The notes under the pieces: model-generated
The model's input: only the letters and a program-made list of their open reading frames with translations
Databases searched by the model: none
What the model was told of the DNA's origin: nothing
Assembly: GCA_036006425.1 (NCBI GenBank)
Contig: DASYPQ010000005.1
Span: forward strand, 1-64,000
Direction: 5' to 3'
Length of the DNA stretch: 64,000 nucleotides
Source of the DNA: DASYPQ01 sp036006425
GTDB lineage: Bacteria > Planctomycetota > UBA1135 > GCA-002686595
Shown: positions 34,628 through 42,925 of the stretch, one piece after another
Position numbering within the stretch: the first letter of the stretch is position 1
Layout of the letters: each line of letters starts with the position of its first letter
Position numbers and translations under genes: made by a program

Positions 34628-35039
34628 GTTCATCTCCTGAGTTATGACGCACTTCGATGCCCGGACTGGGGCATCGATCTGCGTCGACCTGATGACCTCC
34701 ACGCTAGGCAGAACGCGATTCTCGGCAAGGGTTTTTGCGGATCTCACCGCGGGGCTCCCCTTGACCGCGCCTCTGCCACTGTGGGAGTGTGGAGGAAGTA
34801 CCTCATCCCATTCTTGGGACTCTTCAGGTTTTGGGGCACCCATCTCTCACCCCAAGGCGCTAGCATTCCTCTAGCGCAGGCCTGGAAGGATCCTCCTGTG
34901 ATGCAGTGCGTCGACCTGATAATCGAGGCGGACAACCTCCGCCGTATGTGCTCATCAGTTCGATGGTCCTTCCTACGTCTGCGCTAGAGGTCTCATCCAG
35001 AAAATAGGCAAGACACGTACTTCCTGTCGAGACCTCGAG

Positions 35040-35075
35040 AGCCCGGCGACTTCGGTCGTCCGGGCTTTTTCTTTT
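35040..35075 (+). terminator. Rho-independent terminator with TTCG tetraloop
   Basis: AGCCCGG (35040-35046) pairs with CCGGGCT (35060-35066); an inner CGAC/GTCG stem is closed by a TTCG tetraloop with one bulged T, and TTTTCTTTT follows. This is a very good intrinsic terminator on the plus strand. It would end any transcript entering from the left before the next repeat copy. Confidence 0.88.
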
Positions 35076-35114
35076 GCAACGGAAGCAGCTCATCCGTGCG
35101 ATAGTCAGAAAACC

Positions 35115-35143
35115 AAAACACCCAGCAAAGTGCTGGGTGTTTT
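35115..35143. terminator. Bidirectional terminator, perfect 13-bp stem
   Basis: AAAACACCCAGCA (35115-35127) and TGCTGGGTGTTTT (35131-35143) are perfect inverted repeats around the loop AAG. A-tract and U-tract flank the stem, so it can stop transcription in both directions. It lies 25 bp before copy B of the recombinase repeat. Confidence 0.88.
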
Positions 35144-35167
35144 CGATGCACGTCTACGAAATGACTC

Positions 35168-35320
35168 CTAGGCGGCGAAATATCGAGGCTTGACGAGAGG
35201 CTGGCGTACTTAGACGATGTTCGAACCCTTGTGACCGATCCTTCCTCAGCGAAGAGTATCGACGACATCAAGGACATATTGAGTCCTCAGGAGGCTGATG
35301 AGTTCTTGCAAGCAGCATAG
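35168..35320 (+). repeat. Recombinase 3'-end repeat, copy B (no 5' gene attached)
   Basis: Reading in frame: LGGEISRLDER, the 32-bp block at 35200-35231 (identical to copy A), then a 28-codon tail DPSSAKSIDD...FLQAA and TAG at 35318-35320. From block to stop it is 121 nt, exactly as in copies A and D. Homology continues after the stop (GCATGG, and CGAGCCGGAGAGGTACAT at 35355-35372, shared with copy C). The recombinase body is absent. Confidence 0.88.
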
Positions 35321-35426
35321 CATGGTCGGTATCGAAGCATGCAAGAGGGTCATTCGAGCCGGAGAGGTACATGAGAGATCTTGGACAATGCTTGTCTGGG
35401 CGACAGGTCGTGCGGCAATGAGGGTG

Positions 35427-36305
35427 TCAGGTGAACCACCGAGCGATGCGGCCTTCAACATGCGCCCGAATGGATAGGATTCGCTTGTGACTCATGCCTA
35501 GTAGTTCGCCGATCTCCCGATCGCTACACTCCTCCCAGAACCTGAGATAGATATAGCGATATTGTGGCACGCTCATAATGGACATAAGCGGAGCAAGAAG
35601 TGTCCTGTCCATTAGCCTCAGTTCGGCGTTCGTCGGGATTCCGCTATCGGATGGACCATAGAGCGTTGCTGCGGTTGTCAGCACCACGATGGTCTTGGAC
35701 TTCTCGTAATGTTCGCGCGCGAACTCAAGGATATCCGTGTAGGAAAGGGGCTCCACGGACATTGACCGGATCCGATCAAATATCTCCTCGAGAACAGGCG
35801 GTTCAACGGAACCGTGAACTCTTCCAACTACAACTGTTATCCGAGGGCGCAAGAGCAGAATGCCCTGCTGCTGTAGACGTCTACGTACTCCTTCATCCCG
35901 AGTAATGGCATCTCGGTAGTCTTGGGCCTGACGAACGGCATCCAGAACGCGCGCAGATTCCCGCGGGTGTTTAGAGGCCGCACGTCTCACTAGTGGATCT
36001 TGTGGACTCTTGAGCTCAATGAGGTCCCAATATCGTCTCCCTATTGAGCGGCGGAAAAAGTCTACGCGGGAAGCCTTGTTCCCTGGCCCTGAGAACATGA
36101 CTACCTCTCGACGAAGTTCCGCTCCTTCACCGCGAAGTAGGAACTTCGGAAACCTTGCGAAGAACTCGGAGGCATCCCTCTCTGTAACCCTGGGATTGTC
36201 GAGAATCTCTCTCTCATACGAGGCGATCTCGCTGGAGCGAAAGAACCCGCCCGGAGCAACTATCAGCGAGGCGGGAGGTTGCGACTTAGGCGGCAGTGAG
36301 GACAT
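35427..36305 (-). CDS. Shedu-type (DUF4263) nuclease with C-terminal sigma-region-4-like helix-turn-helix
   Basis: The 292-residue protein starts at MSSLPPKSQ (36305); an earlier reading to 36350 lacks support. Residues ~30-190 resemble the Shedu/DUF4263 domain: ERDASEFFARFPKFLL, SRVDFFRR, YWDLIELKSP (D...ExK nuclease motif), VLDAVRQAQDYRDAI and PRITVVVGR. Shedu is a single-gene anti-phage nuclease. The last ~70 residues look like a sigma-70 region 4 helix-turn-helix (SVPQYRYIYLRFWEECSDREIGELLGMSHKRIL), an uncommon partner. It sits alone, on the minus strand, between repeat copies B and C as the cargo of the second unit. Confidence 0.78.
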   Translation of the reverse strand: MSSLPPKSQPPASLIVAPGGFFRSSEIASYEREILDNPRVTERDASEFFARFPKFLLRGEGAELRREVVMFSGPGNKASRVDFFRRSIGRRYWDLIELKSPQDPLVRRAASKHPRESARVLDAVRQAQDYRDAITRDEGVRRRLQQQGILLLRPRITVVVGRVHGSVEPPVLEEIFDRIRSMSVEPLSYTDILEFAREHYEKSKTIVVLTTAATLYGPSDSGIPTNAELRLMDRTLLAPLMSIMSVPQYRYIYLRFWEECSDREIGELLGMSHKRILSIRAHVEGRIARWFT

Positions 36306-36340
36306 GTTACATTGCGCCCAGGGTATAGTTGAGCTCAGCG

Positions 36341-36427
36341 TTCGACCCAAGGTCGGGGGACATTCTCGAGAAGATCAAGAAAGTGGTGATGCGGTCCAGT
36401 CCCGAGGAGTTATTGCTGGCAGCATAG
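36341..36427 (+). repeat. Recombinase 3'-end repeat, copy C (truncated)
   Basis: Only the tail remains: from FDPRSGDILEKIK to LLLAA and TAG at 36425-36427. The D codon to stop is 84 nt, as in copies A, B and D. The 32-bp block is missing; at the boundary TTCGACCC resembles the TTCGAACCC of the block with one base lost. After the stop, CACGGCGGGC and CGAGCCGGAGAAGCACAT (36462-36479) are shared with copy B. The site is presumably inactive. Confidence 0.8.
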
Positions 36428-36780
36428 CACGGCGGGCAGCTGGGGGTTAAAGGGGACTGATCGAGCCGGAGAAGCACATCTGGATGGCTTGGGGCCCGCG
36501 GGACAAGACCGCGCCACCTGTCAGGCTAGTCGTCCATCGGCTTCCTGCTGTACGACGATCGGCGCCGGCCCGGAGGCCATCGTCGGACTCCTCCCCTTCG
36601 CGAGCGTCCTGGTATCCGCGTTGGTGCTCCCGCGCATCGCAGGCAGTATCGAGGCCACAACAGGGGAGTGTCGCGAATGCTGACCAAGCTCGCGCGGAAG
36701 CCCATTCTTCGCGAGTCCCACAGACGGTACGAGGAGAGGGGAGCTTGACACAGCTATGCCGGTGGATCGAAAATGGATCC
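36428..36780. other. Non-coding stretch with a relic of a membrane-protein gene
   Basis: Besides the conserved post-repeat motif at 36462-36479, bases 36689-36721 (LARKPILRESH in one frame) match 48518-48550, the C-terminal codons of the island membrane protein gene (LERKPVLREFY), at about 27 of 33 positions. No intact gene is present. It probably marks an earlier rearrangement. Confidence 0.4.
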
Positions 36781-37413
36781 ATGAAGACTTCGAGAGTTGT
36801 CGCGATATCAAGCTCCATTGGCGGGTTGGTGCTTGTCGTACTCCTGGGTGCTGCGACTCGTGTTCAATGGCCGCATCAGGAATCGACCCCCTCTACATTG
36901 GAAGCGGAGAAGGTCTTGCCTCCTCCCGCTGGCGGGGTTCAGCCGGACACATCCACGAGCGAGGTGCCGCTAGACGAGACCTACACCAGCTCGGCGTACG
37001 GCTTTGGCCTTCGGTATCCAAAGGGATGGCTCATCGACGCCTCGGACAAGCCGGAAGACGCTTACGTCCACATCTCCAACGTCCACCCAGACCTTGTCCA
37101 AGGGCATCCCCTGGATCAACTTTATATCTTCCAACTTCAGGTGCTCAACAATCCGAGCCACCTAAGCCTGAAGGATTGGATTGCGGCACAAGTACAGGAT
37201 GATCCTTACCCGCCGACCGTCATATCATCCGTTAGCATTACGGTCGGTGGGCAAGAGGCTCTGATAAACACTGTGGCGGGCCCCACGTCCGATTTCCACG
37301 TCGCGTACGTACCCTTTGGCGGGCATGTTCTGTTCATCGAAGGCCCATCACGCACGAGTGTCTACGCCGGTCTCTTCACGCGGATGCTGGACAGTGTGAG
37401 CTTCAGGAGGTGA
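36781..37413 (+). CDS. Membrane-anchored or secreted protein of unknown function
   Basis: From ATG 36781 the 210-residue product has an N-terminal hydrophobic helix (VVAISSSIGGLVLVVLLGA), a Pro/Ser linker, then a compact domain beginning YTSSAYGFGLRYPKGWLID. That domain resembles PsbP-like/DUF1795-type domains of exported proteins (YGFxLxYPxGW, and IEGPSRTSVYAGLFTRMLDSVSF at the end). Four bp separate its stop from the GTG of the M23 peptidase gene, so they form an operon. The role is unknown. Confidence 0.6.
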   Translation: MKTSRVVAISSSIGGLVLVVLLGAATRVQWPHQESTPSTLEAEKVLPPPAGGVQPDTSTSEVPLDETYTSSAYGFGLRYPKGWLIDASDKPEDAYVHISNVHPDLVQGHPLDQLYIFQLQVLNNPSHLSLKDWIAAQVQDDPYPPTVISSVSITVGGQEALINTVAGPTSDFHVAYVPFGGHVLFIEGPSRTSVYAGLFTRMLDSVSFRR

Positions 37414-37416
37414 TGG

Positions 37417-39480
37417 GTGGCCACGCGAAACCATACAGCTTGGATTGCCCTAGGCCTCCTTTGGATACTTGGAATCCACTCGGGCTCGGTTGTGCAGGGC
37501 CAACAGCTCTCGAGTCCGCTCAAGTCCCACATCGTGAACAGTTGGTTCGATCACACCGCTCCACTGTACTGCGTGCCCGGCAACAATCTGTCAGTCATGA
37601 CACGATACGATGGAGTCGGGTTCCGGAACACAGGTCCCTGTGCTTCTGATGGAGATCCCCAGTGCACGTACTGTGCGAACCGGGACTGTGAGCTTGGTAT
37701 CAATTGCTACGACGGTCATGATGGTATCGACCTGCATGCACTGCTTCATACGGATGTCTACGCGGCCGATGATGGCAGCGTCACCACCGGCACTTCATCC
37801 ATCGGAGGCAAGTGGCTCAAGGTCTGGAACGCGACTCTTGGATACTCGACCTATTACGGTCACCTGAGCGATTATGTGGTCGCGAGCGGATCGGTTCTGA
37901 AAAGCCAACTGATTGCCCATTCAGGCAATACGGGTCCTCCGGGAACCCCTGCGCATTTGCACTTCGGGATTTATGACGCGGCAAGGCACCCGCTGGATCC
38001 ATACGGATGGATTGGAAATGGGCAACCGAACCTCACTACGTCGAACCCCGGAGATGTCTACGGGAGTGATCCCTGGGGGTATGATCGCGGATATCTTTGG
38101 TCGGAGAGTCCGCCCACGTATACTCCGTCAATCCCCCTGCCATCCGTGCAGGTCTCGGGGACAATATCCCAGGACGTCACGTGGGTGCGGGGACAGGTCT
38201 ATGTCATCCAGTCCACAGTCACCATAGGCCCCGGGATTACCGTTACCGTACGGCCTGGCGCAATCGTCAAGTTCCGCCCCAATACAGGGCTGTTTGTGGC
38301 TCCTGGGGCAAGGCTCTTCGCGGCTGGAACCGCGGGGAATCCCATCTGGTTCACTTCGGTCGCGAACGATGTCGTGGGGGGCGACACGAATGGGGACGGA
38401 ACCGCCACGATCCCGTGTGAGGGCGATTTCGCCGGAATCACATTCCAGAATAACTCCGTTGGCGATCTCGCGTGGAGTGTCTTTGACTACGGAGGCTGCA
38501 TGTCGAACGCCGGCGGGAGCCTGACTATTAGTCACAGCACGTTCCATAATAACTGCTCTATTTCTGCTGTAGTACATCACATCACACAGTCAGGAGGCGC
38601 ATTGCAAGTGGATGCCTGTGCCTTTGACGGAGCAGAGAGCTGCAACGTCATATGCTCGCTCAGCGCCCTGCCAGGGATAGAGGTGGCGGGGGGTTTGGCC
38701 ACGCTGAGTAATACTGCGTTTCAATGCGTTGTGAGTGTTGGAGCCGATGTCGATCTGTCGGCCAGCGGAAACGTGTTTCTTCTTATCAATTGGCGGGGGT
38801 ACACTCGCTTCGGCAACATTGCGTCGAGTGTTACCTGGACTCCGCTGGACTATCCCTATCTTATAGAGTCATCTTCTTCCAATGTACAGGTAGCGCAGGC
38901 GGGATCTCTGACGCTCGTCCCTGGAGTGATCGTCAAGAGCCGCGGCTGGGGACAAGACTTCGACGTCTATGGCGCTCTTCTTATGCAGGGCACCCCGTCT
39001 GACAGAGTGATAGTTACTGGACTAAATGATGATTCAGCTGGTGGGGATACAAATGGTGACGGAAACACACAACCCTTGCCCGGAGACTGTGGAACCGCAA
39101 TTCGGATGTGGCCGGGATCCAACGTGACAGCATCGTGCTCCGATTATCGATATGGTGGATGTCCCTTTTTTGGAAATCCAAATCCGGTGCCGCAGATCAT
39201 CAATCAGGGTGGGGCACTTGTCTTGACACATGTGGCAATCACGAATGGTTCCGGCGATGGAATCAGCCAGACAGCGGGGACTACTCGGATAAGCCGGTCA
39301 GTGGTTATGAATCACGGACTGGATGGGGTCCGGAATGCCGGAAGTCACTCGGTGAGTGCGATCTACAACTGGTGGGGGGACGCCTCCGGCCCCTATAATG
39401 CAAGTTCGAACCCAAATGGAACGGGCGACGAGCTATCAGACAACGTGACCTTTGTGCCTTGGCTCACCTCACCCCCGTGA
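37417..39480 (+). CDS. Secreted M23 (LytM-type) peptidase domain with C-terminal right-handed beta-helix region
   Basis: The 687-residue protein begins with a signal peptide (WIALGLLWILGIHSGSVVQG). The M23 domain shows GHDGIDLHA (His/Asp metal ligands), STYYGHLS and PAHLHFGIYD (HxH), about residues 95-185, so the zinc site is complete. From ~240 on, repeated short strands (TVTIGPGITVTVRPGAIVKF, ILTLVPGVIVKS-like, GGDTNGDG twice) suggest a pectate-lyase-like beta-helix. Many cysteines are consistent with an extracytoplasmic place. AGGAGG precedes the GTG start. It lies between a PsbP-like and a TPR gene with coupled starts. Confidence 0.8.
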   Translation: MATRNHTAWIALGLLWILGIHSGSVVQGQQLSSPLKSHIVNSWFDHTAPLYCVPGNNLSVMTRYDGVGFRNTGPCASDGDPQCTYCANRDCELGINCYDGHDGIDLHALLHTDVYAADDGSVTTGTSSIGGKWLKVWNATLGYSTYYGHLSDYVVASGSVLKSQLIAHSGNTGPPGTPAHLHFGIYDAARHPLDPYGWIGNGQPNLTTSNPGDVYGSDPWGYDRGYLWSESPPTYTPSIPLPSVQVSGTISQDVTWVRGQVYVIQSTVTIGPGITVTVRPGAIVKFRPNTGLFVAPGARLFAAGTAGNPIWFTSVANDVVGGDTNGDGTATIPCEGDFAGITFQNNSVGDLAWSVFDYGGCMSNAGGSLTISHSTFHNNCSISAVVHHITQSGGALQVDACAFDGAESCNVICSLSALPGIEVAGGLATLSNTAFQCVVSVGADVDLSASGNVFLLINWRGYTRFGNIASSVTWTPLDYPYLIESSSSNVQVAQAGSLTLVPGVIVKSRGWGQDFDVYGALLMQGTPSDRVIVTGLNDDSAGGDTNGDGNTQPLPGDCGTAIRMWPGSNVTASCSDYRYGGCPFFGNPNPVPQIINQGGALVLTHVAITNGSGDGISQTAGTTRISRSVVMNHGLDGVRNAGSHSVSAIYNWWGDASGPYNASSNPNGTGDELSDNVTFVPWLTSPP

Positions 39481-40739
39481 GAAGGAAGTGCGCAGTCCAG
39501 ACGAAGAAGGGTACGCCTTGCCGGAGAAGCGTAGCTCCCCTTAGCAGTCACTGTTGGCAGCACATGTTGTTTCGGCATCCACTCGTGACGTTTGGCATGA
39601 CAGCCGCGGGGCTGATTCTCGCTGGCTGGCAATACATCCAATCAAACAGGGACGGCGATCGTCGTAGGGTTCAGGACTACCTAACGGAATCTGGGACCCT
39701 CTATCTCGCGGGCCGACGACAAGAGGCTCTCGATATTCTGTCCAAGGCAGAGAAGCTTGATCCGCAGAATCCGGAGGTTCTCAAGCGCGAGGCCGTGCTT
39801 CACATGGAACTTGGCCATCTGGAGTTAGCCAAGGAGGCCGCTCGACGGGCATTTACATTCGCGCCTGAGAACCCCAAGACAGGATACACCTACGCTCAGA
39901 TTCTGGAGAAGGGTGGTGCACGACAGGAGAGCGTCCAGGTCATCGAGAGCGTCACTCGTCAGCACCCTGAGTTTGGAATGGGCTGGAATCTTCTGGGGAC
40001 GATGTACCTGACGCAACACCGCTGTTCAGATGCTGCAGCAGCGCTTGATGCTGCGATGAGAGCAGGATACGATGGAGCTGAGGTCCGAGTAAATCATGGC
40101 CTGGTGTTGGGTGATTGTGAGGGGGATGATCAGGGAGCCATTGTGTGGTTTCAGGATGCCATCGCACACGATCAGAATTACCCGCCTGCTCACGAGAAAC
40201 TAGTCGCAGCTCTAATCCGCCTGAAGCGCTATGCGGACGCCATCGGACCTGCGGAGACGTTTGTTCGACTGCGTCCAGCTGATGCGAAGGCGCATCACAT
40301 GCTTGCTCTAGCCCTTGATGGTGCCCATCGATTCGCGGAGGCACTTCGTGAGTATCGATCAGCGTTGGCCTATGACGCATGCCTGTGCGATGCACTACTC
40401 AACTCATCTGCAATACTTCTCCAAGAGTCGGAGAGCGAGGCAGCCCTAGGGGACACTAGGAGGTTGCTCGAATGTAGCAACTGTGGCGACATGTCGGTTG
40501 TGCACATAAACCGCGGAGAAGCATTGCTCCAGCTGAACAGGAAGGAGGAGGCTGCGCACGAAGCTGAACTTGCTTCCCGAGCACTGCCGGGCTTGTCGGC
40601 AACCTGGCAGCTGATGGGTGAGGTGGCCGAAGCGCAGGGTGATCCTGCGATGGCTGAGACGTACTACGCAAGGGGTCTTGAGCGCGATCCCGAGAATAAC
40701 GAATGCCGCCAACGCTTAGACGCTCTGAAGCACCAGTAG
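39477..40739 (+). CDS. Zinc-knuckle, membrane-anchored TPR protein
   Basis: From GTG 39477 (overlapping the peptidase stop, GTGA) the 420-residue protein starts RRKCAVQTKKGTPCRRS ... CWQH, a Cys/His pattern like the DUF5763 zinc-binding motif. One membrane helix follows (LVTFGMTAAGLILAGW), then about ten tetratricopeptide repeats (LYLAGRRQEALDILSKAEKL, ELGHLELAKEAARRAF, and so on, to GDPAMAETYYARGLERDP). The combination suggests a membrane scaffold with its TPRs outside the cytoplasm. It is the last gene of the third cargo unit. It is much less GC-rich than the backbone. Confidence 0.78.
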   Translation: MRRKCAVQTKKGTPCRRSVAPLSSHCWQHMLFRHPLVTFGMTAAGLILAGWQYIQSNRDGDRRRVQDYLTESGTLYLAGRRQEALDILSKAEKLDPQNPEVLKREAVLHMELGHLELAKEAARRAFTFAPENPKTGYTYAQILEKGGARQESVQVIESVTRQHPEFGMGWNLLGTMYLTQHRCSDAAAALDAAMRAGYDGAEVRVNHGLVLGDCEGDDQGAIVWFQDAIAHDQNYPPAHEKLVAALIRLKRYADAIGPAETFVRLRPADAKAHHMLALALDGAHRFAEALREYRSALAYDACLCDALLNSSAILLQESESEAALGDTRRLLECSNCGDMSVVHINRGEALLQLNRKEEAAHEAELASRALPGLSATWQLMGEVAEAQGDPAMAETYYARGLERDPENNECRQRLDALKHQ

Positions 40740-40864
40740 TTGTGGTCCAGATACGCTGGAGGCATTCAGCATGAGGGCCGAGTGCCCTCCACCCAATACG
40801 CGGCATCCGTCTGAATTTCGCGTCGCCATGCCCTACTCGCTGCTCGGGCCCTATGTAGGTCAGA

Positions 40865-41024
40865 ATTGTTCCAGGCCGGCGAAAATGTCTTTCTTGACTC
40901 GTTGCTGGCGTACTTAGACGACGTTCGAACCCTTGCGACCGACCCCGCTTCGGCGTACACACTCGAGAAGATCCAGGAATTACTGGCGCCTACGCGTCCC
41001 AAAGGGTGGTTGCTGGCAGCATAG
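40865..41024 (+). repeat. Recombinase 3'-end repeat, copy D (no 5' gene attached)
   Basis: In frame: AGENVFLDSL, the 32-bp block at 40904-40935 (one T-to-C change against A and B), then a tail ATDPASAYTLEKIQELL to LLAA and TAG at 41022-41024. From block to stop it is again 121 nt. CACGGCGAGC follows the stop, as in copy C. The GENVFLDSLLAYLDD stretch matches the intact gene (SETVSFLDLLAYLDD), so homology starts at least 35 bp before the block. Confidence 0.88.
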
Positions 41025-41099
41025 CACGGCGAGCCTCTAGTGTTCTAAGGGGACCTATGGTGTCGGAGAACCGAAGCGAAGATCTGGCAGGCCGTGACG

Positions 41100-42722
41100 T
41101 TACTGGTAAGCCATTTCCCAGCATCTCTCCAGGGCCTGGAGCATGACGGGCATGTCCGTCTCGAAGACGGCCTGGGTGATCTCATCTCCTACCTGGCGTG
41201 CCAATAGTACTTTGGCGTTCTTCTGGCTGCTGAGTGCCTCGATCTCTGCCGATGTCCTCCTCCACTGCGTTGGGAAGTATTGCTCGAGATGTTGAGTCGG
41301 AAGTACAAAGAACTGTTTATTCACAAGCAGACCCGAGTACGCCTTCGTGAATGAATCGAAATCTGCCTTCTTGCCCTCACTTGGCGTATCTGCAAGGACG
41401 ATCAGTCGGTCTCGATACACTGGATTCGTGAACAGCGGAGCATAGAGTTTGTTGATCCCGTCCATTGTCTGGCGCTGCCGGTCGTGGTCCCCCTCGGCGT
41501 AAATGACTTGGATCGACTTCTTGTGTGCATAGAATCGAGCGATAACACGTGACAACACCTCATACTCCGACTTGCCTTCAACAATCAGAAAGTTGGCTGG
41601 CAAGAGTAGGTCAGAAGGGCTGCCTCCGAGCAACTCATATACAACGTGGGGCTTCTCACTCGCCGCCGTTGGCTTGACGCGAGTTTCCTTGTTCAACTTC
41701 TCGACACTAAAGATCGTCTGACCGTCAGAATCGTCAGACAGTAGGACCGACGAGTGTGTGTTGATGAAGACTTGGTCGCCCCGGCGCGAGAGTTCCGTAA
41801 GCGCTCCCTTCAACTTGCGCTGAGCAGTGGGGTGAAGGTGTAGCTCGCCCTCATCGATAAGGAATAGAAAGTGCTTGTTCGTCTCCTCGTGCTCTCGGCG
41901 AAAGTCTGCGTAGGTCTGGATAATTGCGAGCATGAGTGCTCGCTGCATTCCGTCCCCCTTCTCGTCAGCACTGGTGTAGACGCCATCGTCAATCGAAGTG
42001 TCGAAGTTCTTGAGAAGATCATCGAACACGGGCTGAAAAACATCGAACACTACCTTCTCGCAGTCGGGAAACTGCTTCTCGAGGTAGGTCTTCACCTCTC
42101 CGCTCAACCTGTTGAGTTCTGTTCTGACGAGTGACTGCGGCGCCGTGAATAGTGCGTCGAAGTGTTCCTTGAACGCGGCATAGACCGGGTCCTTTTCCAA
42201 GAGTGCCGTTAGCACACCAGACAACATGGATTGGATCGGAGTGTTCTTGGCATACCGCGCCATCTCGAGAGGATTGATCTGAGTACTCACATACTGGAAA
42301 GACGGGAGGAAGTCATTTAGCGCATTGTCGAACCCAGTGGGTGCCTTGTTTAAAGCAGTGCCTCCGATCGTGACGGTGCGCTTCTTTGGGTCGAGGCTGC
42401 TTCTCCGCACCGTGACCGCATCATTGCCGTCGAGAGCCTTGATCATCTTGGTCCTATTGCCCTCGTTCTTCATCTTCGAGGCACCCTCAAGCGCCCCGAT
42501 GAACTCGACGGTCACCCAGACTTCCTCGTCTCCGGAGCGGCCGAAGCGTATTCGGCCCATCTCTTCTCCCTTCCTGGAGCCGTTGAAGAACCAGTCAAGG
42601 GCCTCAAAGAAGTTTGTTTTACCGTGGTTGTTCTGGCCCACGAAGATATTGAACTGCGTGGGATAAACGTCTGCTTCCTTTATCGACCGAAAGTTGGAGA
42701 GCTGAATCCGTGAGATGGTCAT
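41100..42722 (-). CDS. OLD-family ATP-dependent endonuclease (AAA ATPase + TOPRIM)
   Basis: The 540-residue protein has an ABC/SMC-type ATPase half (ISRIQLSNFRSIKEADVYPTQ; Walker A VGQNNHGKTN; Walker B LIDEGELHLHP; THSSVLLSD) and a C-terminal TOPRIM half (NFLIVEGKSEYEVLSRVI; LIVLADTPSEGKKAD). This is the OLD/GajA arrangement, in which the TOPRIM domain cuts DNA. No UvrD-like GajB partner or reverse transcriptase is adjacent, so it is a class 1-like single OLD. It is the first gene after repeat copy D, on the minus strand, and probably serves phage defence. Confidence 0.87.
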   Translation of the reverse strand: MTISRIQLSNFRSIKEADVYPTQFNIFVGQNNHGKTNFFEALDWFFNGSRKGEEMGRIRFGRSGDEEVWVTVEFIGALEGASKMKNEGNRTKMIKALDGNDAVTVRRSSLDPKKRTVTIGGTALNKAPTGFDNALNDFLPSFQYVSTQINPLEMARYAKNTPIQSMLSGVLTALLEKDPVYAAFKEHFDALFTAPQSLVRTELNRLSGEVKTYLEKQFPDCEKVVFDVFQPVFDDLLKNFDTSIDDGVYTSADEKGDGMQRALMLAIIQTYADFRREHEETNKHFLFLIDEGELHLHPTAQRKLKGALTELSRRGDQVFINTHSSVLLSDDSDGQTIFSVEKLNKETRVKPTAASEKPHVVYELLGGSPSDLLLPANFLIVEGKSEYEVLSRVIARFYAHKKSIQVIYAEGDHDRQRQTMDGINKLYAPLFTNPVYRDRLIVLADTPSEGKKADFDSFTKAYSGLLVNKQFFVLPTQHLEQYFPTQWRRTSAEIEALSSQKNAKVLLARQVGDEITQAVFETDMPVMLQALERCWEMAYQ

Positions 42723-42925
42723 AGTGTGACGGTATCACGTGGAATGCCCCGAGGCTAGGGTGCCAAGGTTCGGGTCACATGGGGAGGTGCCGAAGGCGGT
42801 GGGTGTCACAGTCTTGAGGAGTGGAGTAGTGTCGACCAATCCGGCAACGGCCCCGACGACCGTTCAAGCACCTCCGGTTCACGCGCCGGGCCACCAACCA
42901 CCGACGTTGGTTGCTTGAGCAATGC

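Larger units (their letters stand above)
34628..35167. other. Mostly non-coding stretch with two terminators
   Basis: No gene with supportable start and composition was found on either strand. It contains the promoter of the minus-strand gene at 34412 and, at its right end, two strong terminators (35040-35075 and 35115-35143), just before copy B of the recombinase 3' repeat. Confidence 0.45.

Noticed and set aside
33575..41024. The recurring 121-nt sequences as terminal repeats of an insertion sequence
   Set aside because: They are all in the same direction, keep one reading frame and stop codon, and have no inverted partner or transposase between them.
41100..42722. Gabija system (GajA)
   Set aside because: The ATPase-TOPRIM build fits, but no UvrD-like helicase gene is adjacent, so only a solitary OLD protein can be claimed.
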